Source of the DNA: Acidobacteriota bacterium
GTDB taxonomy: Bacteria > Acidobacteriota > Thermoanaerobaculia > UBA5066
NCBI GenBank assembly: GCA_016716715.1
Contig: JADJVE010000002.1
Span: 124,001-188,000, forward strand
Direction of reading: 5' to 3'
Length of the DNA stretch: 64,000 bases
The stretch's first letter is position 1; every line of letters begins with the position of its first letter. Under the pieces are notes generated by a model. It had not been told where the DNA came from and did not search any database. It saw only the letters and a program-made list of their open reading frames with translations. The translations under genes and the position numbers were made by a program. Positions 15,728-27,138 of the stretch are shown here, piece after piece.

Positions 15728-16655
15728 ATCCCCCGTGCCCGTGGTCGAGGTTCGAAGCCTCCTCGTCCGCTACGGCGGTAACCCTTCTCCCACACTCGAA
15801 GAAGTCTCCTTCTCCGTCCCCCGGGGTTCCGTCTACGCGCTCCTCGGGCGGAACGGCGCCGGGAAGTCGACGCTCGTCCGCTGTCTCCTCGGCCAGCAGA
15901 AACCGACCGCGGGAGGGTGCTTTCTCTTCGGCGAAGACGTCTGGAAGCACCGCGCTTCGCTCATGGCGAGGGTCGGCGTCGTGCCCGAAGACCCCGACGC
16001 GCCGCCGTCCATGACGGCGCGGCAGCTCTCGGCCTTCTGCGCGAAGCTCTACCCCACCTGGGACGCGCCGTCCGTCGAGGCGCGCCTCGCGCGCTTCGGC
16101 GTGCCGGCCGGCACGCCCTACGGCAGCCTCTCGAAGGGCCAGCGGGCGCTCGTGGCGCTCGCGCTCGCCCTCGCGTCCTCTCCCGAGCTCCTCGTCCTCG
16201 ACGACCCGACGCTGGGCCTCGACGCGGTCGCGCGGCGCGCGTTTTTCGAGGAGCTCGTTGGCGAGCTCGCCGACCGCGGGACGACGGTGCTCCTCACGTC
16301 GCACGATCTCGCGGGCGTCGAGAGCATGGCGACACGCGTCGGGTTCCTGAAGGAGGGCCGGCTCGTCCTCGACGAGGACCTCGAGACGTTGAAGGGCCGT
16401 TTCCGGCGCCTGCGCTACGCGAACGAGCAGACGGAGGAACGGGCCGAGTACGGGCAGGAGCTCGCCGCGTTCGACGCCGTCCGCGTGAAGGTGCGCGGGT
16501 GGGGCGTGGAGGCAGTCGTTTCGAACTACGGAGACGAGTCTTTCGCACGCTTCGCCGCGCTCGAAGGCGTCGTGGACGCAGAGTCGTCGTCCCTGTCGCT
16601 CGAGGAGATCTTCATCGCGGTCGCGGGCGAGACCCCGGCCGGGAGGAACGCATGA
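15696..16655 (+). CDS. ABC transporter ATP-binding protein (YtrB-like)
   Basis: 319-residue nucleotide-binding subunit of an ABC-2 type exporter. Walker A is GRNGAGKST (51-59), the signature is SLSKGQR instead of LSGGQ, and the H-loop is TSHDLAG. The Walker B segment reads LLVLDDPTLGLD: the usual catalytic Glu after the Walker B Asp is Asp, which could slow hydrolysis. A C-terminal extension of about 100 residues follows the NBD. The start overlaps the regulator stop (ATGA) and the stop overlaps the permease start (ATGA), so one operon. Confidence 0.9.
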   Translation: MSGEANSPSKKSPVPVVEVRSLLVRYGGNPSPTLEEVSFSVPRGSVYALLGRNGAGKSTLVRCLLGQQKPTAGGCFLFGEDVWKHRASLMARVGVVPEDPDAPPSMTARQLSAFCAKLYPTWDAPSVEARLARFGVPAGTPYGSLSKGQRALVALALALASSPELLVLDDPTLGLDAVARRAFFEELVGELADRGTTVLLTSHDLAGVESMATRVGFLKEGRLVLDEDLETLKGRFRRLRYANEQTEERAEYGQELAAFDAVRVKVRGWGVEAVVSNYGDESFARFAALEGVVDAESSSLSLEEIFIAVAGETPAGRNA

Positions 16656-18620
16656 GAGCCTTCGCCGCCGTCTTCGGACGGGAGATCTTCGAGCGCCGGG
16701 TCGTCTTTGTCGTCGCGTTCGCGGCAGGCTTCGTGCCCCTCATCGTCTCCCTCGCAACGGGCTGGTCGAGGCCCGACGCCGCCGAGCTCCGGGTCCTCGT
16801 GGCGCTCGTCGGGGCCTCGGCGCTCTCCACCGCGTTCGCGATTCTCCTCGGAGCGGCCGTCATCGCGGGCGAAACGAAGGAGAAGCGCATCTCGTTCTTC
16901 TTCGCGCGGCCGATCCCCTCGGTGTCGCTCTGGGCGGGCAAGCTTCTCGCCGCGATCGCCATCACGCTCGCGACCGCGTTCCTCGCCTTCACGCCCGGTT
17001 GGCTCTCCGGAAACGGGCGCGCGCGAAGCCTCTGGGGCCTCGACGCGACGGCGGGCCGGACGGCGCTGGCGGCGCTCGTCCTGGCGTTCGTCCTCGTCCT
17101 GGGTAGCCACGCGGTCGTAACGATTGCGCGCCTGCGCTCGCCGTGGGTCGCGCTGGACCTGATCCTCGCGCCGGCGCTCGTCTTCCTGGGCCTTCTCGCG
17201 GTCCGCTCGGTCGCCCGGGGCTCTGTCTTTGCTTACGAAAGCGGCGGGGCACTACAGATCGCCGTGATCGGCACGCTGACGGCCGCCAGCGCCGGGCTCA
17301 TTCTCGCGACGTTCGTCCAGGTTGCCGAGGGACGCACGGACGCGCGCCGCGCCCACGGTGCGTTCTCCGCGACCTTCTTCGGCGTCGCGGCCGTCGCCGT
17401 GGCTGCCCTCGGCGGATATGCCTTCTGGTGCGCGTCGGCAAAGGCCACCGACCTCGAAGAGCTCCCGAGATACGCTTCGACGGCGCCGAGCGGCTCGTGG
17501 CTGTACGCGTTCGGCCCGCTGCGCGGCTGGCGCGGCGACGGGGCGTTCCTCTACGACACGGCAACCGGCCGCTCACTCCGCGTCCGGGGACACGACGTAG
17601 TCTTCTCGCGGGACGGCACGCGCGCCGCGTGGGGTGAGCCGAGGTTCGGATTCTTCGAAGGGAAGAACGAGCGGTGGGATCTCCACGTCGCCGACCTCGT
17701 GACGGGCCGGTCCGCCGAGGTCGAGCTCGAGCCCGGGTCCGGCGGATGGATGGTCCTCTCGCCGAGCGGCCGGCGGATCGCCGTTCGCAATTTCGGATTG
17801 CTCGCCGCGTACGACATCTCGGACGTAGCGAACCCGAAACAGCTCGCCGCCTTCCCTCTCCCTGAGGACGGACGCGCCCTCGGCTTCGCCGGCGAGGACA
17901 CGCTCCTGCTCTTTCCGCGCTACTGGAACTCAGCGCACCGCAACGACCTGGTTCCCGCGAGCCTCGAGATCACGGAGTTCTCCCTTTCTTCAAAGAAATT
18001 CCGCCTCGCGGGCCGGTTCGACCGCGAGACGATGCCCCTTTACGCGCCTGAGCGCGAGCGGGCGCTATTTCCTCGGCGTCCGCAGGCCACAGGACGCCGA
18101 GAACACGGCGGTGCTCACTCTTCACGAGGCACCTTCGGGCGCGCTCGTCGCAACCCTTTCCGAGGGGCTGGCAAACGTCCAGGCGCGGTTTCTCACGGAA
18201 AACAGGATCGTCGTCGGGGGCATCGCCGGCGCGAAGGCGAGGCTGCTCTTCTTCGAAGGTGAGAAGGGGTGGGGCGCGCCCGCGCGCAGCCTCGATCTTG
18301 GGCCCGCGAAGCGCGTCGTTCTCGGAGGCGAGATCGCACCCGGACGCGTCGCCATTTCCCTCTTACCATTCGAAGAAAATCTCCTGGCCTCTCGGCGGGC
18401 CTCGAAGCTCGCATTTGTGGACGATGCGGCAGGCGCGGTGACTCACGGCCCGAACGGCCTCGTCCCCGCGAATCGGTTCGGCTGGTGGTTCACGCCGGTG
18501 CTCCCTCCGGCCGAGGCCGGCTCGCCTGCATCGCTTCTCTTCATTGACGCCGACCAGCGCCTCATCCGCCTCGACCCCGCCACCGGCAAGCAGACGGTGC
18601 TTCTGGGCAAAGGCAAGTAA
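16652..18620 (+). CDS. ABC-2 type permease with C-terminal beta-propeller-like domain; frameshifted near 18050
   Basis: Membrane subunit partnered with the preceding ATPase. The first 250 residues hold about seven hydrophobic segments (for example VVFVVAFAAGFVPLIVSLA, LLAAIAITLATAFLAFTPGWL). A soluble region with WD/TolB-like strands follows (YDTATGRSLRVRGHDVVFSR, MVLSPSGRRIAVRN). The open frame from 16652 loses family-like sequence at about 18050 and runs to 18262. The next frame continues sensibly (SASGRYFLGVRRPQDAEN, then TLHEAPSGALVATL) to a stop at 18620. Skipping one base near 18050 joins them as APSASGRYFLGV. This may be a real mutation or a sequence error. The span contains four TTCNAAGAA motifs. 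Confidence 0.75.
17651..18377. repeat. Four TTCNAAGAA motifs inside the permease gene
   Basis: Copies at 17651-17659 (minus), 17989-17997 (plus), 18249-18257 (minus) and 18369-18377 (plus): two successive minus/plus pairs. The last reads TTACCA-TTCGAAGAA-AATCTCC, close to the copy in aroA. They fall in different codon phases and use AAA, TTA and GAA codons that are rare in this genome. Confidence 0.5.
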
Positions 18621-18631
18621 ACTCGCCCTTC

Positions 18632-19597
18632 GTGACGACCCCCGCCCGCCAGCAGGCCCTCCGCGTCATCGAGATCGAGGCGGCGGCCGTCCGCGCGCTC
18701 GCGGACGGCCTCGACGAGGGCTTCGACCGCGCCGTTGCGGCCATGAAGTCCACGGCCGGACGCGTCGTCGTGACGGGCATCGGCAAGAGCGGCATCGTCG
18801 GCCAGAAGATCGCCGCGACGCTCGCGTCGACCGGCACCGCCGCCTTCTACCTTCACCCGTCCGAAGCGATCCACGGCGACCTCGGGATGATCCTCGGGGG
18901 CGACGTCGTCCTTGCGCTCTCGCACTCCGGCGAAACGGAAGAGGTCGTCGCGCTCATCCCGCACGTGAAACGCCGCGGCGCGACGCTCGTCGCGATGACG
19001 GGCCGGAAGGACTCGACCCTCGGCAAGGGCGCGGACGTCGTCGTCTCGATCACGATCCGGGAAGAAGCCTGTCCGCTGAACCTCGCGCCGACCGCCTCCA
19101 CGACGGCGCAGCTCGTGATGGGCGACGCGCTCGCGATGGCGCTGTCCGTCGAGAAGGGCTTCCAGCCCGAGGACTTCGCCGCGCTCCACCCCGGCGGCAA
19201 GCTCGGAAAGCGCTTCCTGAAGGTCGAAGGCCTCATGCACACCGGCCCGGACGTCCCGCTCGTCGCCTCCACGGCGCCCATGAAGGACGTCGTCTACGAG
19301 ATGTCCCGCAAGCGCTTCGGCATCACGGGCGTCACGGACGGCGGGAAGCTCGTCGGCGCGGTGTCGGACGGCGACCTCCGCCGCCTCCTCGAGAAGGACG
19401 GCCCGAAGATCATGAACGACACGGCCGCCGACGCGATGGGCCGGAGTCCGAAGACGATCGCGAAGGACGCCTGGGCCACCGAGGCGCTGCGGATCATGGA
19501 GGAACGGAAGATCACGTCCCTCTTCGTCGTCGCGCCGGACGGCCGCCCCGAGGGCATCCTGCACCTCCACGACCTCTGGGGCGTCGAGTCGATTTAG
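18632..19597 (+). CDS. kdsD: Arabinose-5-phosphate isomerase
   Basis: Converts ribulose-5-phosphate to arabinose-5-phosphate, the substrate of KdsA (KdsD/KpsF family). 321 residues: an N-terminal SIS domain with VTGIGKSGIVGQKIAATLAS, HPSEAIHGDLGM, LSHSGETEE and TASTTAQLVMGDALA, then HPGGKLGKR and two C-terminal CBS motifs (SRKRFGITGVTDGGKLVG; MEERKITSLFVV). GTG start with TAAACT 8 nt upstream; the hexamer overlaps the TAA stop of the preceding gene. Sits 28 nt before kdsC. Confidence 0.94.
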   Translation: MTTPARQQALRVIEIEAAAVRALADGLDEGFDRAVAAMKSTAGRVVVTGIGKSGIVGQKIAATLASTGTAAFYLHPSEAIHGDLGMILGGDVVLALSHSGETEEVVALIPHVKRRGATLVAMTGRKDSTLGKGADVVVSITIREEACPLNLAPTASTTAQLVMGDALAMALSVEKGFQPEDFAALHPGGKLGKRFLKVEGLMHTGPDVPLVASTAPMKDVVYEMSRKRFGITGVTDGGKLVGAVSDGDLRRLLEKDGPKIMNDTAADAMGRSPKTIAKDAWATEALRIMEERKITSLFVVAPDGRPEGILHLHDLWGVESI

Positions 19598-19625
19598 CGC
19601 GCCCCGGCGCTTATGATGGCGGGAG

Positions 19626-20231
19626 ATGCCCGCGGCGCCGATCGTTCCCGACGACCTCCGGACCAAGCTCTCGCGCATCCGGGGGCTCATCCTCGACGTC
19701 GACGGCGTCCTGACGGACGGCTCGATGACGTTCGACGAGGACGGCCGCGAGACGAAATCGTTCGACGTGAAGGACGGGCTCGGCCTGGTGTTGCTCCGGG
19801 ACCTCGGTTATCGCATCGGCATCATTTCGTCCCGGACGTCGAAGGTCGTCTCGCGCCGCTGCGCGGACCTGAAGATTCCCGAGGAATTCGTCCTCCAGGG
19901 CGAGCGCGACAAGGCGGCCGCGTTCGACCTCCTCGCGAAGCGCTGGGACCTCGAATCGTGGGAGATCGCGGCGGTCGGGGACGACCTGCCCGACCTCGGG
20001 ATGCTCCGCCGCGCGGGCGTGGGCGCCGCGCCGTCCGACGCGATCCCGCTCGTGCGCGACGCCGCCGCCCTGCGCCTCGCGCGGCCCGGCGGGGCCGGGG
20101 CCGTGCGCGAGATGTGCGACCTCCTGATCGAGGTCCGCCGGGGGGCCCGCGGCGACAAGCCGACCGCCGTGGAGCCCGAGAAGGCCGCGGAGGACGGCGA
20201 CGTCATCCCGTTCCCTTTCGGGCGGAACTGA
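19626..20231 (+). CDS. kdsC: Kdo-8-phosphate phosphatase (HAD superfamily)
   Basis: Hydrolyses Kdo-8-phosphate to Kdo. A cap-less HAD phosphatase of the C0 type, active as a tetramer in characterised members. Motif I is DVDGVLTDG (nucleophile and acid Asp), motif II is ISSRTSKVV, the Lys is in GERDKAAAF, and motif III/IV is AVGDDLPDLGML. 201 residues with about 20 extra acidic C-terminal residues. TATGAT and GGGAG both precede the ATG. Immediately downstream of kdsD, giving the Kdo pathway order kdsA-kdsD-kdsC. Confidence 0.93.
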   Translation: MPAAPIVPDDLRTKLSRIRGLILDVDGVLTDGSMTFDEDGRETKSFDVKDGLGLVLLRDLGYRIGIISSRTSKVVSRRCADLKIPEEFVLQGERDKAAAFDLLAKRWDLESWEIAAVGDDLPDLGMLRRAGVGAAPSDAIPLVRDAAALRLARPGGAGAVREMCDLLIEVRRGARGDKPTAVEPEKAAEDGDVIPFPFGRN

Positions 20232-20245
20232 CGCCCCGGTCCTGC

Positions 20246-20251
20246 TAGGCT
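20246..20251 (+). promoter_or_regulatory. -10-like hexamer of nrdR (leaderless)
   Basis: TAGGCT, 9 nt upstream of the ATG at 20261, with no ribosome-binding site between. Confidence 0.35.
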
Positions 20252-20260
20252 CGGGGCCAC

Positions 20261-20731
20261 ATGCGCTGTCCGTACTGCGGGGAGGGCGACGACCGCGTCG
20301 TCGATTCGCGCGAAAGCCGCGAGGGCGCCGTCATCCGGCGCCGGCGCGAGTGCAACGCCTGCCAGAGGCGCTTCACGTCCTACGAGACGGTCGAGGAGAT
20401 CCCTCTCCTCGTCGTGAAGAAGGACGGGCGGCGCGAGCCCTACGACCGCAACAAGCTCCTGCGCGGCCTCATGAAGGCCTGCGAGAAACGGCCCGTCGAG
20501 ACGACCACCCTCGAGGGAATCTGCGACGCGATGGAAGGCGAGCTCTCGGCCCGCGAGCCGCGCGAGATGTCGACCGTCGAGATGGGCACGCGCATCATGG
20601 AAAAGCTCAAGGACCTCGACAAGGTCGCCTACGTCCGGTTCGCGTCGGTCTACCTGCGCTTCGAGGACCTCGGCGACTTCGTGGACGAGCTCAAGGCGCT
20701 CCTCGGACGCGCCCCGGGAGGGAAGAAATGA
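20261..20731 (+). CDS. nrdR: NrdR repressor of ribonucleotide reductase genes
   Basis: 156-residue nucleotide-sensing repressor. The N-terminal zinc ribbon has CPYC and CNAC with the family signature VVDSRESREGAVIRRRREC, followed by an ATP-cone domain (VVKKDGRREPYDRNKLLRGL ... RIMEKLKDLDKVAYVRFASV) that binds ATP/dATP. Targets would be nrd genes, none of which lie in this window. ATGA overlap with hsp20 places them in one operon with lon and thiL. Confidence 0.96.
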   Translation: MRCPYCGEGDDRVVDSRESREGAVIRRRRECNACQRRFTSYETVEEIPLLVVKKDGRREPYDRNKLLRGLMKACEKRPVETTTLEGICDAMEGELSAREPREMSTVEMGTRIMEKLKDLDKVAYVRFASVYLRFEDLGDFVDELKALLGRAPGGKK

Positions 20732-21128
20732 AGAAGCGCGAGATTCCCGTCGGCTTCTTCGTCCGCACCTCCCACGAGCCGCCCGAGCGGCCCGCCCTCG
20801 TCCCGCCGGTCGACGTCGTGGATCACGGCCCGCTCTGGCGCCTCACGTTCGAAATTCCCGGCACGAACCCCGAGGAGATCTCGGTGGACATCCGCGGGCG
20901 GGTCCTCACGCTCCGCGGGACGCGCAAGGCGACGGACCGCGAGTCCGGCGTCTTCCTGCGCGTCGAGCGCGCCGCGGGCGCGTTCGAGCGCGTGCTCGAG
21001 CTGCCCGAAGACCCCGATCCCGAAGGCTCCCGCGCCACGTACGCCGACGGCCTCCTCATGCTCGACATTCCGAAACGCTCGGGCGGCAAGGGCCGGTCGA
21101 TTCCCATCGTGAAAGGCAAGAAGAGCTG

Positions 21129-21129
<1 letters not shown>
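20728..21129 (+). CDS. Small heat-shock protein, Hsp20/alpha-crystallin family
   Basis: 133-residue ATP-independent holdase chaperone. The alpha-crystallin core runs from WRLTFEIPGTNPEEISVDIRGRVL through FERVLELPEDPDPEGSRATYADGLLMLDIPK; the I-x-I/V tail motif is SIPIVK. The start overlaps the nrdR stop and its TGA overlaps the lon ATG (TGATG). Co-transcription with lon links holding and degradation of misfolded proteins. Confidence 0.92.
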
Positions 21130-23542
<2,413 letters not shown>

Positions 23543-23546
<4 letters not shown>

Positions 23547-24583
23547 AGAAGCGCTCCGGCCTCCCGCCCGAGGACGCGATCGTCGCCCGCCTCGCGAGCG
23601 CGTTCGCGACGCGGCGGCGGGACGTGAAGGTCGGAATCGGCGACGACGCCGCCGTCGTCGTGAGCCCGGACCGGCTCGCCGTCACGACGGACGTCCTCCT
23701 GGAGGATCACGACTTCCGCAAGGACGCCGATCCGCGCAGGCTCGGGCGCAAAGCGATGAACGTGAACCTCTCCGACCTCGCGGCGATGGGCGCCCGGCCG
23801 CTCTGGGCCGTCCTCGCGCTCGGGCTGCCGAAGAAGACCACGCCCGAGTGGCTCGACGCGCTCGCGGCCGGCGTGAAAGAAGCGGCCTCCGAGCACGGCG
23901 TCGCCGTCGTGGGCGGCGACCTCAGCGCCTCGGACAAGGTCTTCGTCGCCGTCACGGCGATGGGCCACGCTCCCGAAGCCCCGCTCACGCGCTCGGGCGC
24001 CGAGCCCGGCGACGCGCTCTTCGTCTCCGGGACGCTCGGCGCCGCCGCCGCGGGCCTCAGGCTCCTCGAGAAGGGCTATCGGCTCTCGGCCGAACGCGTC
24101 GCGCTGGACCCGAAGGGCCGGCGCGTTTCCGCGCCGCGCGCCCAGGAAGTCGCCCGTCTCATCCGCCACCAGATCGACCCGCGGCCCCAGCTCGTGCTCG
24201 GCTCGACGCTCGCGGCAGGCTCCCTCGCCTCTGCCGCGATCGACGTCTCGGACGGGCTCGCGCGCGACCTCTACCGCCTCTGCCGCGCCTCCGACGTCGG
24301 GGCGACGATCGAGGCGGACCGGCTCCCCGTCGACTCGGCTCTCGCCGATCTCGGGCCCCTCGCGGGTCTCGACCCGCTCGCGGCCGCGCTTTACGGCGGC
24401 GAGGATTTCGGCCTCCTCTTCACCGTCCCGAAGAAGAAGCTCGCCGCGGTCGATCGCCTCGCGGGGAGCTTCGCGCTGCGGCGCATCGGGACGATCGACG
24501 ACGGCGCGGGCGTCAGGCTCGTGCGAGACGGGCGGCGGGCGCCACTGCCCGACGCCGGGTTCGACCACTTTGACGCCGGCTAA
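23543..24583 (+). CDS. thiL: Thiamine-monophosphate kinase
   Basis: Phosphorylates thiamine monophosphate to the active cofactor thiamine diphosphate. 346 residues of the PurM/ThiL fold: VGIGDDAAVV, TTDVLLEDHDF, NLSDLAAMGARPLWAVLALG, VGGDLSAS, IDVSDGLARDLYRLC and GGEDFGLLFTV. GTG start overlapping the lon stop; the stop lies 14 bp inside the next gene. Confidence 0.94.
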
Positions 24584-25082
24584 GGGGTCGTTCAAGGCCC
24601 GCTTTCTCCACATGCTCGGGAGGGACTCGCCCCCCGAGGTCGTCGCGGCCTCGTTCGCGATCGGCGTCGCGATTTCCTTCACGCCGCTCATCGGGCTCCA
24701 TTGGGTGATCGCGCTCCTGCTCGCTTTCGCCCTGAAGCTCAACAAGGTCGACGTTCTCCTCGGGACGCTCGTCGTGAACCCGATCACGCTGCCCGCTGTC
24801 GGCGCGATCGCGCTGCCGATCGGGCGATTCCTGCTTCAGGCGCGGCGCGAGGCCATCGCCCACCTGCCATGGCACGAGATGTTCCGGCGCTCGTTCTGGA
24901 CGGCCGCGGGTCCGACGATGCGCGCGGTCGGCGCGCAGATCGCGGTCGGGATGTTCGCGCTCTCGGTCGTCGCGGGCGCGCTCACGTACGTCGTCCTCCT
25001 CCGGCTCATCAAGCGGCACCGCGCGAACCTCGCGGCGAAGGCCGCACCGGACGTCGCAGGCGAAGGCGTCGAGCCGGACTAG
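24570..25082 (+). CDS. DUF2062 family membrane protein
   Basis: 170 residues with three to four hydrophobic helices. The DUF2062 hallmark is visible: SPPEVVAASFAIGVAISFTPLIGLHW, then NPITLPAV. Function unknown; such proteins often sit near glycosyltransferase or thiamine genes. The TTG start is chosen because it is the only start that keeps the charged N-terminus; it overlaps thiL by 14 bp. Its stop overlaps that of the convergent FHA gene. Confidence 0.8.
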   Translation: MTPAKGSFKARFLHMLGRDSPPEVVAASFAIGVAISFTPLIGLHWVIALLLAFALKLNKVDVLLGTLVVNPITLPAVGAIALPIGRFLLQARREAIAHLPWHEMFRRSFWTAAGPTMRAVGAQIAVGMFALSVVAGALTYVVLLRLIKRHRANLAAKAAPDVAGEGVEPD

Positions 25083-25741
25083 GGGGCAGGGGCCGGAGCG
25101 TCCCGCAGCGTGGCCGTCTCCCCCGCGGGCGCCGCCACCCGGACGGTGAAGAGCACCGAGCCCACGAGGATCGCGTCGCCGTGCTTCAGGCCCCGCGACG
25201 CGTCGGGCGCCCGGCCGCCGACCGTCGTCCCGTTCTTGCTCCCGAGGTCCTCGAGGAACGCCTCGTCCCCCTTGACGGTGACGCGCGCGTGGCGGCGCGA
25301 AACCGTGTTGTCGTCGACGAAGACGGCGGCCTGGGGGTCGCGGCCGATCACGTTCTCTCCCGGAGCGAGCGGGATCGCCTGCCCGTCCCGCACGAGGGAA
25401 AACGCGCTCGCGACCGCGGGCCGCGTTCCGGATTCGGTCGCTCCCTCCCCCGAGAACGCGTAGCCGAAGCCGTGGACCGTGCGCAGGAAGCCGTCGCGGT
25501 GCCCCTTCTCCCCCATCCCCTCCCGCAGCTCGGCGACGAGGTTCGCGAGGTTCGCCTCCACGACGAACGTGTCCGGCCACAGGGTCTCCTGCAGCTCCGA
25601 TTTCGCCATCGCCCGCGGCCGGTTCCTCACGAGGATCTCGAGGAGCGCGAATGCCTTGGGCGACAGTGGGACGGGCACTCCCCCGTGGAAGAGCTGGCGG
25701 CTCTCCGGGTCGAAGAGGCAATCGCCGAACCTGAGGCCCAT
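25079..25741 (-). CDS. Winged-helix (OmpR/ToxR-type) DNA-binding protein with FHA domain
   Basis: 220 residues. N-terminal winged helix of the Trans_reg_C type (FGDCLFDPESRQLFHGG, SPKAFALLEILVRN, TFVVEANLANLVAELR, DGFLRTVHGFGYAFSG). The C-terminal FHA domain has GRDPQAAVFVDD, SRRHARV and DLGSKNGTTVGG, which reads phospho-threonine, so it may be a target of Ser/Thr kinases such as the one encoded 1.4 kb away. No receiver or membrane segment. ATG chosen at MGLRFGDC; the longer upstream frame is antisense to the next gene. An A/T-rich stretch (25750-25800) separates the two divergent genes. Confidence 0.85.
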   Translation of the reverse strand: MGLRFGDCLFDPESRQLFHGGVPVPLSPKAFALLEILVRNRPRAMAKSELQETLWPDTFVVEANLANLVAELREGMGEKGHRDGFLRTVHGFGYAFSGEGATESGTRPAVASAFSLVRDGQAIPLAPGENVIGRDPQAAVFVDDNTVSRRHARVTVKGDEAFLEDLGSKNGTTVGGRAPDASRGLKHGDAILVGSVLFTVRVAAPAGETATLRDAPAPAP

Positions 25742-25817
25742 TTGGATCTCTTGGGAGAATATCAATTTCCTGAGAATGACCTGTGAAATCCCCGGGCGCG
25801 CGCCCCATGTTGTTCCC

Positions 25818-27092
25818 ATGAGTCGTGCGACCCGGCGAGTCTGTTTCGCGGCGGCGCTGGCGCTCCTCCTCGCCGGAGCATTCCGTGGGGCCGGCCAGGA
25901 GTCCACGATCCTGGCGGGCGAGGCGTTTACGCGGACGGCCATCGGGATGACCTTCGACGTGCCCGCCCGCGACCGCACCACGGTCGACGAGGTCTTCGCG
26001 GGTCTCGGCTGGATCCCGTCCGGCCCCGACGGCAAGACCCTCAACCCCGAGGCGGCGTTTCTCCTCTGGCGGCAGCGCGACGGCGGCGCGCGGCGGCTGA
26101 GGGCGGTCCTCCTCGGGATCTACGACGACGTCCGCTGGAACCGCCGGTTCGCGAGGAACACGGACCTCGTCCTGACGTTCGAGAACACGACGTTTCCGTG
26201 GGCGCGGTCCGAGTACGCGAGCGGCGAGCGGCTCGAGAGCGAGGAGTTGAATTGGGGCTCGGTCCGGGCAGGCGTCGGACTCGCCTTCCGGCGCGCGCTC
26301 TCTCCGGGTCACGCCGACAATTTCTTCGAAGCCTCCCTCGCCTACGAGCCGGGCTTCGTCTACTTTTCGAAGGGTTCCTCGGCGGCGCCCTCGTTCACGC
26401 CCCCGGCGGACGCCTACGAGGGTCGCTTCCACGCGCGCGTCAGGACCGACGCTCTCACGCGCAACCTCCTCGAGCTTCCCCACCTCGGCTGGGCCGCCGG
26501 TCTCGACGCCTGGGCCGCCCACCGCGGCGGCTGGCAGGACTGGGGCGGGGGCCCGACGGGGGCGCACGCGGCCGCGCATACCCGTTCGTGGACCGCCCTC
26601 GCCGGGTTCGCCCTCGCCGCGCTCCCGCTGCCCCTCGGGGACCGGAGACATCGGATCTTCGCGTCCGTGTACGCCGGGACGGGATCGAACCTCGACCGGT
26701 TCTCGGCGTTCCGGCTCTCGGGCGGCTCGAACGCCGGGGACTACGAGACGATCACGCGGCCCGTCCTCCCGACGGCCGGCCTCGACGAGATCGTCTCGCG
26801 CGGCTACGTGATTGCGAACCTCGAGGCCCGGATGCAGCTCGCCTTCTTTCTCTTCCTGCACCTCAAGGGCACGCTCGCCTCCGTGGACCGGACCGTTCGC
26901 GACGCGTCGGGGGCGATCTTGCAGCGCACCGACAACCCGAACGCCGTCACGATCGGGCTCACGAGCGGGTTCTTCTGGTCGTCGGAGATCGAGCTCTCGT
27001 GGTCGCGCAACGCGGCACTCGAGAGCCGGGACGGCGACGGCTTCACGCCGGGCCGAGACGGCGTCTACTTCTCATTTACCAAGACCTTCTGA
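25818..27092 (+). CDS. Exported protein, probable outer-membrane beta-barrel
   Basis: 424 residues with a signal peptide (MSRATRRVCFAAALALLLAG). The body alternates amphipathic strands and short turns (LRAVLLGIYDDVRWNRRFA, DLVLTFENTTFPWA, RIFASVYAGTGSNL) and ends FSFTKTF with a terminal Phe, as in BAM-recognised barrels. No close family recognised. Divergent from the FHA regulator, which may control it; not shown. Confidence 0.55.
   Translation: MSRATRRVCFAAALALLLAGAFRGAGQESTILAGEAFTRTAIGMTFDVPARDRTTVDEVFAGLGWIPSGPDGKTLNPEAAFLLWRQRDGGARRLRAVLLGIYDDVRWNRRFARNTDLVLTFENTTFPWARSEYASGERLESEELNWGSVRAGVGLAFRRALSPGHADNFFEASLAYEPGFVYFSKGSSAAPSFTPPADAYEGRFHARVRTDALTRNLLELPHLGWAAGLDAWAAHRGGWQDWGGGPTGAHAAAHTRSWTALAGFALAALPLPLGDRRHRIFASVYAGTGSNLDRFSAFRLSGGSNAGDYETITRPVLPTAGLDEIVSRGYVIANLEARMQLAFFLFLHLKGTLASVDRTVRDASGAILQRTDNPNAVTIGLTSGFFWSSEIELSWSRNAALESRDGDGFTPGRDGVYFSFTKTF
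26322..26330 (-). repeat. TTCNAAGAA motif copy
   Basis: TTCTTCGAA on the plus strand, encoding FFE in the barrel-like protein; here codon identity alone could explain it. Confidence 0.3.
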
Positions 27093-27120
27093 CAAATTGT
27101 GCGTTCCGGGGGCACGCGCC

Positions 27121-27126
27121 TAGAAT
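27121..27126 (+). promoter_or_regulatory. -10-like hexamer of the Ser/Thr kinase gene
   Basis: TAGAAT (five of six matches to TATAAT), 12 nt before the GTG at 27139; no Shine-Dalgarno sequence. Confidence 0.45.
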
Positions 27127-27138
27127 CGTCCCGGTCAC

